Below, piece after piece: positions 54,181 through 64,000 of a DNA stretch of 64,000 nucleotides (positions within the stretch are counted from its first letter, which is position 1; every line of letters begins with the position of its first letter). The position numbers were made by a program, and so were the translations under genes. The DNA is from Forficula auricularia (Eukaryota; Arthropoda; Insecta; Dermaptera; Forficulidae): positions 2,906,935-2,970,934 of the forward strand of contig JALMQS010000075.1 in the NCBI GenBank assembly GCA_024734495.1. The letters run 5' to 3'. The notes under the pieces are model-generated. The model did no database searches, was not told where the DNA came from, and was given only the letters and a program-made list of their open reading frames with translations.

Positions 54181-54697
54181 TCCAGCTAGCCTTTTATCGG
54201 GGACTGAATTGGAAACTTCATAAGGAATTCTTGATTTATAAGGAAACACTAATATCGGAGGTACAGCTAACCCTGAAGCCGAAAATGCTCATATTACGGT
54301 GATGCTTGTTTCTTCATGGTAAGGAGACATTTCAACTTTTTTGGAAAAAATAAAACATGATCAGTCACGCAGTACTGGCCACCATTTATGGCGACCGGTG
54401 GCTATTACTGTGAGGCTTCATCCCAGCGAGCCTAGACTAGAATACCCCACAAAGCTAACTCTAAAGTAGGTTTCTGACAATTCTTGTGAAACTATCAAAT
54501 AATATAATTATTGCCACCGATGGCTATAACTGAAAAAATGAAAATTATTTGTGCAGTGATAGCCATTGATGTATATGTATTCAAAATTTGGTTGAGTTTG
54601 CTCAAATCGCCTAAATTTTTAACTATCATTTCCAGGCAGTTTTGTCATTTTACTGGATTTTAATATTTCTCGAAATCCATCAAAATAAAGAACTTTG

Positions 54698-54840
54698 CAG
54701 TAGAACCTCGCTATTCGTACACAATTCGTTCTAGCAGGCAGTTCGAATGGCGATTTGTACTAATGGCGAATCATTTTTTCGCATAAGATATAATGTAAAT
54801 TGCATTAATCGGTTCCAAACTCTTTATTTAAACTAATGAG
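54698..54840 (-). repeat. Tigger-type terminal repeat
   Basis: CAGTAGAACCTCGCTATTCG, followed by ATTCGTTCTAGCAGGCAGTT and AATTGCATTAATCGGTTCC, is laid out like the long ends of Tigger (pogo) elements. The opposite end was not found. The TA target base pair is not obvious beside it. Confidence 0.6.
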
Positions 54841-55003
54841 TTGAACAGTAGAAGTAAAAAATGTACAATTGTATAATTCTTTAATACGATTTTTATTATT
54901 TAAACTCTACTTACATATTACAATTCCTCATCACTTTCTATATTAAAAACGTTAGATGATTTTTCCCTTGATTCTTTTTTCTGTCTTTTTGGTCCTTTAC
55001 ATA

Positions 55004-55615
55004 TTAAAAAGATATCCAATGTTGATTGTTTTTGTCTTTTTTTAGAATCCTCCTAAAATGCTCAATCACATTGTCGTTAAATAAGTTAACGCTCCTATTC
55101 GCCACAGCTGTGTTTGGATGCCATTTTTGGACAATGTGTTCTATATTTTCCCAATGGTGACACAATTCTTTAATTTCCTTAGTTGAAATGTTTTCCTCTT
55201 CCTCTGAAGACACATCTTCAATCACTTCCTGCTGTTCTCTCTGTAGTTCTTGAAGTTCTTCAGTTGTCAACTCATTTCGGTGATCTTCAATCAACTCCTC
55301 CACATCATCACTGTCTACATCCAAACCCATGGATTTTCCCAGGGACACAATTTCATTCACTACAACAGCTTCCGTGGCAGTGTCTTCTAAGTCTTTCAGT
55401 ACCACACAGTCTGGCCACAGATTTCTCCAGGAGGATTTCAGTGTCCTCAAAGAAACTTCATCCCAGGCTTTGTCTATTATTCTCAAGCAATGGAGGATAT
55501 TAAAATGGTTCTTCTAAAAGTCTCTGAGAGTGAGTTCTGTGTCAGAGGTCACTTCGAAACATCTTTGAAACAGTGCTTTTGTATAAAGTTTTTTGAAGTT
55601 TTGAAATTGATTAAT
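55004..55615 (-). pseudogene. Tigger-like transposase, C-terminal fragment
   Basis: From about 55615 on minus: LYTKALFQRCFEVT, a TAG where Trp is expected (about 55513), NHFNILHCLRIIDKAWDEV, then SSWRNLWPDCVVLKD, VSLGKSMGLDVDSDDVEEL, an acidic stretch (SSEEEE) and ANRSVNLFNDNVIEHFR, ending at 55004. This is the end of the DDE domain and tail of Tigger elements. The catalytic core is missing. Confidence 0.85.
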
Positions 55616-55656
55616 TGAAAAATATTATATAAATATACGACGAGTTGGTGGAATAT

Positions 55657-55801
55657 ATGGACCCCTTCGATGATATTGATGTAAGAGTTGAGTTTTGAAG
55701 AAGCAGATTTTGATGAGGAAGATAGAAAAGAGATAATAGAACCGGTTTTTCAACTGTGTCATATCTACTATCCTACAAAAGAAAAAGAAAACCCAAAATG
55801 A
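55657..55801 (+). CDS. Candidate small acidic coding stretch with TATA box
   Basis: ATTATATAAATA at 55623-55634 lies about 25-35 bases before ATG 55657 (MDPFDDIDVR). After 13 codons the frame stops, but the next frame carries LSFEEADFDEEDRKEIIEPV and FQLCHIYYPTKEKE to a stop at 55801. A single-base indel near 55690, or a splice at GTAAGA, would link them. The protein is not recognised. It may be a first exon or a dead gene piece. Confidence 0.3.
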
Positions 55802-56251
55802 TGTAATTAATTAATCAACAATTAGATATAAGAGTTTAATTAGTTTAACTAAACATCAAATGTTTCCGAAAAATAATTTCTTTATTAAAGTAAATATTTA
55901 GCTATAGTAAATACTAAATTATTTTTAAAAAACAATATATTAACCTTTTTTAACCATTTCTTGGTGGATAATTATATATAATTATATAAAATTTATTCAT
56001 TTATAGAAAGTTAATATTACCCGTATTTGGGGACTATTACTTTAAGATTTTTTTTAATCAAAATGGGTATATCCAACATGAACAGATATGGTGAAAAAAA
56101 TAATTATTAGTGTAATGATCTCTGCGTTTGTGTATATATTATTTTCGCACATTTTCAATTTTATCGATTTAATTCCATTTGCGCTGATGATGACGATTAC
56201 AAGAATATACGAAACATATTTTCAAGTCACTGTCTTCACTACTGTATCCAT

Positions 56252-56424
56252 AGTTAATAGAGTAAAGGGTGTGTAGCTTCACAGTGAATGAAATAAAACT
56301 CAAAGAGGTTTATACAAACTCAATATATTTCGGATTATTAGTCCGAAATATATTGAGTTTGTATAAACCTCTTTGAGTTTTATTTCATTCACTGTGAAAC
56401 TACACACCCTTTACTCTATTAACT
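56252..56424. repeat. Near-perfect palindrome, arms about 83 bp
   Basis: Arms 56252-56334 and 56342-56424 mirror around CGGATTATTAGTCCG. The centre, TCCGAAATATATT, resembles the ACCCGAAATATATA end of the motif at 10199. Confidence 0.85.
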
Positions 56425-56989
56425 AACATCATGTTTCACCTAAAACCTACACCACTTTCCATAAGTAAAAAATACTGTATCCATGTTTAGATATTAAAAG
56501 AATAATGATGACTTATATGTCAATTTAAAAAAGGTATTTTTTTTTAGAATAATGGCACCTGTATTAAGGCAAAGAAAAAATATTAACTGTAATGAAAAAA
56601 TATTATATAAATGCGGCACACATGTTGAGAAACACTGATCTAAACTAACCAATTGACTGGAGTCATCTCCTAAACGTGAACACTCTACCCTAGTCATAGA
56701 ACAACCCTAAACAATAACTGTCAAGCTAAACCGAAAGAAATCGAGCACAAAGGAAAGGAAGCAGTGTCAGACCCATCTCGTGGCAGATATGATCCCCTGA
56801 TAAATTATTGAAATGAATTTATTATAAAAATCGTCTTCCCTGTAACTATAGACTAGCCGGCCAACAATCGCCAGCATTCTATTCAACCCCCCAGGACAGG
56901 AAATTGAAAGTCCACAACAATACAATCCAAGGGGGGTGGATATGTATAAATTAATAGGAAAAATGAGGTGCCGTATTTTTCTAGTTCCT

Positions 56990-57160
56990 TGAGTGTTAGT
57001 GCTATGCCTTCTTTGGCCACTAGGCGGCTCTGCATCCGATCGATGCCCCTCTCCCCTCTGGTAGGCAACCGCACTTTTGGGGCGCATTTGCGCTCGCGCC
57101 CTCGCTGCGAATAAACCTCGTGCGATCCGCTCCGCGTGCCGATCGGATTATCCAGTGTCG
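56990..57160 (+). promoter_or_regulatory. GC-rich promoter-like region
   Basis: CpG-rich sequence (TTTGCGCTCGCGCCCTCGCT, GATCCGCTCCGCGTGCC) stands out from the AT-rich background and lies 250-420 bases before the ATG of the exon at 57411. No TATA box was seen; a start near TATCCAGTGT (57150) is possible. The following T-rich stretch to 57410 would be 5' UTR. Confidence 0.45.
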
Positions 57161-57410
57161 AATTAAAAAAAAAAATCGAACTTTTTTTCGTTTAACAGTT
57201 GAATTTGATTTTTCTTTTTACTATTTTTTTTCTTTTTTTTTTCCTTTTTGGTCCTCGGTTTTCGTCACGTGTTTTCGTCTTTCCTCGTGGTTTCTGTTTC
57301 TTGTGTGTACTGCAACGTTTCGTTGTTTTTTGTGTGTGTGCTCTTTTTTTTTAATTATTTTATTGTTCATTTTCTACATACTTTGAACGTCCAGTTTTTT
57401 TTTTATCACC

Positions 57411-57566
57411 ATGACTGATAGTGTTTGTAATTCACCTGCAAGAAGCATCGGCGAACCGCATTCGTTAACCGATTCCGAATTGACGGATATCGAATTGGAG
57501 TCTTTGGATTGTTCCACGTCCGAAACGCTTATAGATGGCTGGATAAAGTTCCGGGATAACAAGAGG
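57411..57566 (+). CDS. Dok-7-like gene, first coding exon (start of PH domain)
   Basis: From ATG 57411 the frame reads SLTDSELTDIELESLDC, SETLIDGWIKFRDNKR and then a donor, AGG|GTCAGT, in phase 0 at 57566 (the frame would stop 8 codons later). The text IDGWIKFRDNKR matches the first beta strand of the Dok-7 PH domain, and in vertebrate DOK7 the first exon ends, from memory, at the same place after EGQVKLRDGKK. Dok-7 binds membrane lipid through this domain. Exon 2 is not seen in the remaining 6.4 kb. The order relative to the exons at 6244-6585 is reversed. Confidence 0.65.
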
Positions 57567-60300
57567 GTCAGTAAGCTTCAAGAATAAACAAACCAAAATT
57601 GTTGACACATCAGAAATTCGACTTCCTCATTTATGTTCTAGGCTTAATATTATTTTTCTTTTAAAGGGTGATTTCTTCCTGTCACTTGATAGTAATTTAT
57701 TGCCCAAGATAAGGAGATTTTCTACCGTTACAAAAACACCTCAATAACTGATCAACAATTGAAAACGCAATAATTGAGTTTCTTCTTTTTGACCGTATTT
57801 TTCTTCTAGCTGTTTTTATTTAGTATTTGCGAATTAGTGCAAAGTTCCTAGATGAAATTTAGATCTCCATTGACAGCCGTTGCTATTGATAATAATGGAA
57901 AATGCGAAAGCGAATTCCTCACTCCTCACTCATTTAAATGTCCGTGTTTGCTTTCAGATTGGATCCCATCAGCTCTTAATCGCCTTCTCTGATTTGATTA
58001 TTATTTGACCGGCGTAAATGATACCCTATGAATAAACGGCCCGTTTATTAAATCTAATCGAAAACCATCTCTATGATCAAATTGTTAATGATTTTCATTT
58101 CTCAGCTATTAATTGGCAATATTGATAGTATTACACCATGATTCCATTTACCAATCAGATCAACACCATTTTATTGTTCAGAGCAGAGTTAGTATCATTC
58201 AATCCATCCGATTCTATCAATGACATCTTGCTGGATCAATTAATTTTCAATTAAAATCCAAATTTTCACTTCCTTTTTTTTTGTTACTCTGATTTAAATA
58301 TTAATTTTACCTCTATCTAATATTCCATATGAGATTCGACTATTTTTTTTTTCTTTTATGATCATTTTCCGATGAGTTATACGAATTTGGTCATCGGTAA
58401 AAAGATATCAGTTATGGCTTATCTGAATATCCATATAAATCGAAATCTTATAGCTTCCATTATATCCTTCATATTTTATAGGGAATACTATCTATTCTGG
58501 TTACTTTGTCGATTGAATGTCTCCTAAATTCGGACTAAAATCCCAGAGCTGAAATATTGAAAGATGTTCTGCATTGACAGGAAAAAGAATTCAGTTTGAT
58601 CTAGAGGTGTAGTCATCCTGCATTTTACACAAGATTGACATCTACCATTAAACGTTCTAGCAATTGGGTTTTTCAGATTTTTTATACATCAAATAGCCAC
58701 TTTTTTTCTTATTTTTATTAATTAAAATATTCATTAACTCAAGCTGGACGTGACGTCACTTTGATACACTTTCTGCTGAACGATCCTTCGAGTGCAACTC
58801 AAATTAATTACTCCATAATGTATACTTTTCAATCAAATCTTAAAAAAATGTTTTCGCATGTATACAATCGTACTATCGATCCGTTTCGAGTTTATTTGAA
58901 TTTTATTATAATTTAAATAAAATATTGTTGAATTTAAGATATTTTTTTAATTAAAAATTTATTTTAGAAAAACGAAGCTCTAGAATAATAAATTAAATAT
59001 AATATATTTTAGGGGGAAACACATTGGTTTACCTTGTGTAATCACTTATTGAATTACAGTCTAAAATAACAGAGAAGGTGTCATCTTGGATTATTCTTCA
59101 GTAACGTAATAATGCAGCTCCCTCTTTCTCCCTCATTATAAGATTGACATTTACTAATAGACCATTTAGAAATTTCTAAATTTTCTGGTTTTGCTCATTA
59201 AATTTCTCTTCCTTCTCACTCTCGCTTGTCTAAAATAATAACCTCATTGGAAATTTTCGTCCTATATTAAAACTTCTAACAGAAACAAAACATCTTGAGC
59301 CTCAGAGGATTACAAAATTTGCATATTTAAAATTAACAACTACATCGATTGGTGTGCTTGTGCCTGTGTGTGGGTTTAAATATTTGAATATAGGTGCAGA
59401 GATGCGTGGTTCTTATCTTCTCTCTATTTCCAGTTTGGTTTCTTATTCTCCAGGGATTGATATGAACCAGATGAGAAAATAATGGTTTGAATTGGGGTGT
59501 AAAATATAAAATATCAAATTGATAGGGCTATAAATTTCATGAGGGAAAATCCGACATCTACTTAAAAAAAAAAAAAAAAAAAACGCATTCATTAAATTTT
59601 TGCGGATTTCCTTTTAATCTATCTCCGCCTTGAGTGTAATAGTATTGTTTATTGTTGTTTCATATTTTAAGAGATTGTATTCCACCCTCTAGGTCCCTTG
59701 TTGCTCTGAGACATTAAAAAATTATTGATTCTTAAAAACGAGTGTTCGCATTTTGTTAAAATTCTTAAGCTTAAATATTCCATAGAATAATTCTTATGGT
59801 GGCAATGTGAGTAAAGAGTTTTTCTTTTTTTTCTGGCTTATGAAATTCTAATGTTTAAGGGCACAGGGGGTAGAAGACAGATGAGAGACCTGGGGGCGAG
59901 ACATATTTGTACAAGTTCAGATCTTTAAAAATCAAGAACTTAAAAAAAAGACAATATTTTATTTCCCATTAGCTGAAGAGACAGGAAAAGGAACATTGTA
60001 GCTGCCATGTTCAATGGGGGTTTTAAAGAGTTCTATTCTAGCCCTTATAATTTCAAATAAAAACGATTTTCCCAAGAATAGAACATTTGTTTAATTTGTA
60101 TAGAAAATATATATGTACATTTTAAAATAAGTACTTGGTTGTTTTATTGAATCAAATACAGGCCCCTCGGGGGGGGGGGGGGGGGGTAATTGTACTAAAA
60201 TGTATTACTTATTATAAATAAAAATATAAAATAGCAAAATTAGGTAACAAACCATATTAAGTTACGGATTTATTTATTTATTAAATAATAAAATATTTTA
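57567..60300 (+). other. Probable first intron of the Dok-7-like gene
   Basis: Few repeats, no open frames, an A22 run at 59562 and a G18 run at about 60169. It contains TGACGTCA near 58750, a CRE-like octamer that may be chance. No second exon was recognised. Confidence 0.4.
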
Positions 60301-60529
60301 CAAATTGAAAAATATATATAGTATATATAGTAGTTTGAGAGGACCGTTGGTTTGATTTTGCCCCAGGGCCCATAACAGCTCTCCACGAGCCTAATCAAAT
60401 AATTACAATTCATTATAAAAACAATCTCAACATTTTTTTAAATATTTTTCTGAATTTTTAAAGGGAAATTCATTTTCGGAATTATTTATATTTTTTTATT
60501 CAAGGTAGTCTCATCTCTAGGCTATTCTC

Positions 60530-60645
60530 TTTGACCACCTTGAGTTCTCCTGTCGTGCCACGTGCCATTTCAGACGGACTATCCGATCCACAACATCGGT
60601 GACCCCAGTGCGATTTCGGATGACGTCGTTGCAATTGCAATTTGA
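60530..60645 (+). mobile_element. Possible LTR/primer-binding-site remnant
   Basis: ACAACATCGGTGACCCCAGT resembles the LTR 3' edge and following GGTGACCCC of arthropod Gypsy or BEL elements. Nothing coding follows. Confidence 0.3.
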
Positions 60646-60649
60646 ACCA

Positions 60650-60850
60650 CGAAAGTTAAATAATATAATAAATAATTTCTTATGTTAATTCTACATTTAG
60701 AAAATTATTTTTTGATTTTTTGAAAAGAAAAAATAAATTGAGCATCCGACGGGACTCGAACCCATGTCTCTCTCCTTTACGCGAAGAGCGGCTTGCCAAC
60801 TAGCCCACAGATCCTCCTTCCAGATAAGCTCTTTAGATTGAATGTCATTT
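60650..60850 (-). mobile_element. tRNA-derived SINE, family 2, copy 1
   Basis: On minus, the head GGAGGATCTGTGGGCTAGTT carries an A box (TGGGCTAGTTGG) and ends ATGGGTTCGAGTCCCG (B box), then GGATGCTCAATTTATTTTTT and an AT-rich tail. The head has the spacing of a tRNA but a poorly paired acceptor stem. Confidence 0.7.
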
Positions 60851-60954
60851 TTCCTTTTCGCGGCTTTTTCTATTTAAAGTATAGTTACTATGTTTTTAGA
60901 TAAATTAACTTTTAAACTTTATGTTTTAATTTTTTCTTAAAGCAATTTGAACCT

Positions 60955-61180
60955 CGAAAGTTATATAATATGATCAATAATTTCTTATGTTAATTCTACA
61001 TTTAGAAAATTATTTTATTATTTTTTGATTTTTTCAATTTTTTGAAAAGGAAAAATAAATTGAGCATCCGACGAGACTCGAACCCGTGTCTCTCTCCTTT
61101 AGGCGAAGTGCGGCTTGCCATCTAGCCCACCGATCCTCCCGTCAGATAAACTCTTTTGATTGAATGTCATTTTTCATTTA
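60955..61180 (-). mobile_element. tRNA-derived SINE, family 2, copy 2
   Basis: Same layout as copy 1, same orientation, about 300 bp away: head GGATCGGTGGGCTAGATGG, B box GGGTTCGAGTCTCG. The tail is longer by an extra TTTTTTCAATTTTT. Confidence 0.7.
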
Positions 61181-61189
61181 ATCATTCTC

Positions 61190-62690
61190 CTTGTTCTCAA
61201 CAGCTTTGACTGCATTTTTCAAATTGTCTTCTGAGCATTCTTCTCTCCCAGATGTGCCTTTTCTTTTATAAAAAATAGTCAATTTGCTGTAACAGAAAAA
61301 AGTCCCAACTTATCAGGATACACCTTTGTATTTAAAATAATTTTTTTATAATTATTATTTCATTTATATAGAAAGTAAAGCCCTAATACGAGAGGTTTAT
61401 TAAGTGGGCCAACTATCCCAAATTTCACTGGTCCATCTATCCCAATTGTCGGGGATAGATGAACCAGCTTCCCATTCAGGCAAACAAGATTACCGGCACG
61501 CCATTTTAGGTTTATATAGTACCCAAGTATACACTTAAGCATTGATCTTACGTCGAAATCATTTATACTAACTTAACCACATATCAAAGAAATCTAGTAT
61601 AAAATATTTTTCAACTCACCAAAAGAAATAAACGAAGTTTTCTTCTATATACATTCTCAATGTTAAAAACTTCATAATTTAATTAATTTTCGTATTAGTC
61701 AATGTATGATGGTATTATTTATACATTTCTTATCTCTTTTTAACGTAGACATAATTTTTTTTGTAGATACTAAAAAGCTATTAAAAATGATATATCATGT
61801 TGTAATGTAGTTTAATGGCAGAATTATAAATTACTGGATTAAAATAATCATCGATCGGGGGGAGGGAAGGGAAATTAACTTGCAGGAGAAAGATGGATCA
61901 TCATCTCGTTAACAAGCATGTATCTATCGTCCAATTCCTAAACGAGCCCACTTACGTTTGATTCAGCCTACACACACGGAACCCTCATTGACGCGTTTAC
62001 CAATTGAAAACAGATAAATAGGAATATTTTCCTCATTTTATCGGCACCGGCCAGTGCTTTTTTTGATTGGATTTAAAAATGAGAGAAATAATTTTTTCAT
62101 TCTCTCGATGGAATTCATCAAATATTTGTTGACTATGCTAGTAACAAAGATCTCCCTCGCCTATTGAGTGAGAACTTTGACCAGAGAGTGAGCGAACAGC
62201 TATATATCAGGTTAATTGCGGTTGGTTTATCCGTCAGATGATAATAATTAATGGGCATTTGTATAATAGAGGCTGCATCCTATTGATTGGGGGGTTGAGC
62301 GTGACGGGGGTCACCGCGTGCATCGGAAGTTTGAGACCCCGGCCTCAAAATATCCACCAAGGGTGGGAACATTAGTGGCCAAATGCCACCAAACTCTCGG
62401 GAACAGATTAACTCGTTCGCCACTCTGGGCTGGCGGCAACAACAAAAAAAAATAGATAAATCGTCATTTGGTCAGCAACACCCCAAGATATTGGTTCAAA
62501 AGGAACGTCATCCCTAGCCATATGATGCTCGTTGCGGAGGGTGGAACATGACAAACAAACTGGGGAAGTGAAAAAACAAAACAAAAAAACAAAAAAAAGA
62601 ACCGATTTCATTTGGTATCCATTTCATTCGGCACATCCAGAGATAGGCGAGTTTCACTTTTTAGGTAATTTGAAAATGGTTTTTATTAGG
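61190..62690. other. Intron-like DNA with GC-rich patches, no gene recognised
   Basis: Patches at 61850-62060 and 62270-62420 (TTGAGCGTGACGGGGGTCACC) are richer in GC than the surroundings and not repeated in the window. They have no open frame and could be regulatory. Confidence 0.35.
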
Positions 62691-63060
62691 AAAAAAAGGA
62701 GGTCTTAATAAATGATTGAAAAGATTTTGTTCTGCTGAGAATAGTAGAGTTGTTGATTCATAAAGAGAAATCACCGAGGTTGTCCTCCGCTTGATGCAAA
62801 CAAACACATACATATGGTGTGAATTTATCAGGGGGGGGGTTTTAAAAAATATGTAAAAAACAAAGTAGAACTTCGGGACCATCGAACTCTTTTATATAAA
62901 TCAATGCCTTTTTTTTCAAAAAAATAAAAAATTAATTAAAAAGGGCTGTTGATGAATGTTAAACTTCGAAACTTTAGTCTCAAACAAATAAATTATATAT
63001 ATATATGCTTATTTGCATTAAACAGAAGAAACCCTCATTGATTTCTCTTTATTAATAAAA
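62690..63060. mobile_element. Decayed palindromic element, CTGATGA/TATAGTC family
   Basis: Left edge GAGTTGTTGATTCATAAAGA and GAGGTTGTCCTCCGCTTGAT; right edge CTTCGAAACTTTAGTCTCAA and TTATTTGCATTAAACAGAAG. The centre (62813-62950) has been replaced, so the hairpin core is lost on one side. Confidence 0.6.
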
Positions 63061-63398
63061 AATATTCTATTAATTTATTATAAGTTTTAATTATGATATC
63101 TTATGTATGTAAAATTAAAATATAAATATTCGCCTTCTTATTTATATTCAGTAACGTTAACAGGGATGAGGCGATTAAAAATGGTATGTATAGTTCATTT
63201 GTTTCAAATAGTATCCCCACTCTCTCGCCCTGTTAGAATAAATATTCTCCCACCACGCACCCTTCCCAGGCAGTGGAATTAAATTCAGCCAAGAGGATAA
63301 GGCAAAAAATACTTTACTTATTCTATCTAATAAAAAGTGAAAAAACTAGAAAAATATTTTCTAGGAAATAGGCTAGAGACTAAAAGGGTATTATCTAC

Positions 63399-63510
63399 TC
63401 TTATTAAACGAGCAAAAATTGTATATATATATATTTATTTATATATTTGTATCTTGGTTCTATTTTGAAAACGGCCCTACCGATTTTGATGAAACAAAAT
63501 CTATTAACAA
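63399..63510 (+). mobile_element. Helentron-like 5' end
   Basis: TATCTACTCTTATTAAACGA, then GCAAAAATTGTATATA, ATCTTGGTTCTATTTTGAAA and ACGGCCCTACCGATTTTGAT, the complement of the ends at 22563-22660. Confidence 0.5.
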
Positions 63511-63619
63511 GTTTTGAAAATGAAAAAACGATCTGGCTAGGTCTGGACCTCATCAAAATTCATCTTAATTGATTTTTTCTTAATTAAAGTAATTATTGAT
63601 AGATGAAAATCTCAATAAA

Positions 63620-63705
63620 AAAAATTGATTCGGCGGAAGTCGTATTAGAACCTGGGACCTCTTGCATATGAGGCCGACATTCTAGCATTAGACCAATGAA
63701 CTATT
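63620..63705 (-). mobile_element. tRNA-like SINE head, family 3
   Basis: On minus: TTCATTGGTCTAATGCTAGA (A box region), CGGCCTCATATGCAAGAGG (an anticodon-like arm with an 8-base loop) and CCCAGGTTCTAATACG (B box). The irregular loop argues for a SINE head rather than a working tRNA. Confidence 0.5.
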
Positions 63706-64000
63706 TTAAAAATTCTTGCTTTTTACTTTTACTAAAATGAATATTTTTGAATTAGACTTTATTATAAGTGTGGAAATAATTGAATATATTATATATAGCT
63801 ATGTATTTAATAAATATAATTTATTTGATATATTGCGGCGCGGCAAATTTGAAATATGTATAATTGAATTAAGCTGAAAGAAAGACAACAATTAATTTTA
63901 AATTCAAAAACATTAAATATATTAATAATCATTCCTTTGCCCCCCCCCCCCCACACTCTTCTAATTAAAATTAAATATTCAATTCTCTTTTCTCCGGGCA

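Larger units (their letters stand above)
52597..54675. repeat. Tandem array, ~0.9-kb unit, 2.3 copies
   Basis: TGTGAGGCTTCATCCCAGCG starts units at 52597, 53513 and 54409 (periods 916 and 896). Units 1 and 2 are almost identical through GGCGACCGGTGGCTATTAC. Unit 3 ends near 54675, where it passes into Tigger-type sequence. The array contains the end of a DDE transposase (see 52970). Confidence 0.9.

Noticed and set aside
56767..57087. Minus frames with SDAEPPSGQRRHS text
   Set aside because: They overlap the GC-rich promoter-like region of the plus-strand exon and show no domain.
60740..61140. Two functional tRNA genes
   Set aside because: A and B boxes are present, but both are followed by the same AT-rich body, recur at 30445 without the head and have poor acceptor stems, so they are SINEs.

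Overview
The window is AT-rich, intron-rich, repeat-packed nuclear DNA from an animal. It is most likely an arthropod. A nuclear copy of mitochondrial ND2 reads only with TGA as Trp and AGA as Ser, and the protein-coding exons recognised (Dok-7-like, Mars/HURP-like, Ada2b-like, a zinc-finger exon) are animal genes with arthropod-like wording. Species cannot be fixed from sequence alone. There are no bacterial operons; most of the 64 kb is transposon sequence in layers.

Layout. 0-30 kb: two internal exons of a Dok-7-like gene (6.2-6.6 kb) sit in a sea of small non-autonomous elements: a 673-bp hAT element with a perfect 8-bp target duplication, large near-palindromes, TTAA-flanked elements, tRNA-derived SINEs, a nested Tc1-like element, a small TIR family, Helentron-like pieces, a solo LTR and a broken Helitron-type helicase. 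30-33 kb: a C2H2 zinc-finger exon (minus strand) and two LINE fragments joined head to head. 38-51 kb: a broken Mars/HURP (GKAP-domain) gene on the minus strand, split by a 1.29-kb direct duplication, by a mosaic block holding LINE fragments and an Ada2b exon, and by a 5.5-kb nearly complete I-superfamily LINE with target duplication and intact-looking Inr/DPE promoter. 51-56 kb: CENP-B/pogo-type transposase remnants, with a ~0.9-kb tandem repeat, and a Tigger-like fragment. 57-64 kb: a GC-rich promoter-like stretch, a first coding exon matching the start of a Dok-7 PH domain, then intron-like DNA with SINEs.

Main points for a second look. (1) Many of the palindromic elements carry one motif, CTGANGA, one nucleotide, a hairpin, then GAAAC. 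The hairpin arms differ between families but stay paired, including compensatory changes, which suggests a selected RNA structure resembling the hammerhead core known from Penelope-like retroelements. (2) A ~500-bp repeat starts at the inferred donor of a Mars intron and recurs just upstream of the first Mars exon, like an intron-forming element. (3) Dok-7 exon 1 lies 50 kb downstream of later Dok-7 exons on the same strand. (4) The frameshifts I place in the LINE all fall in A or T runs, as long-read indel errors would.
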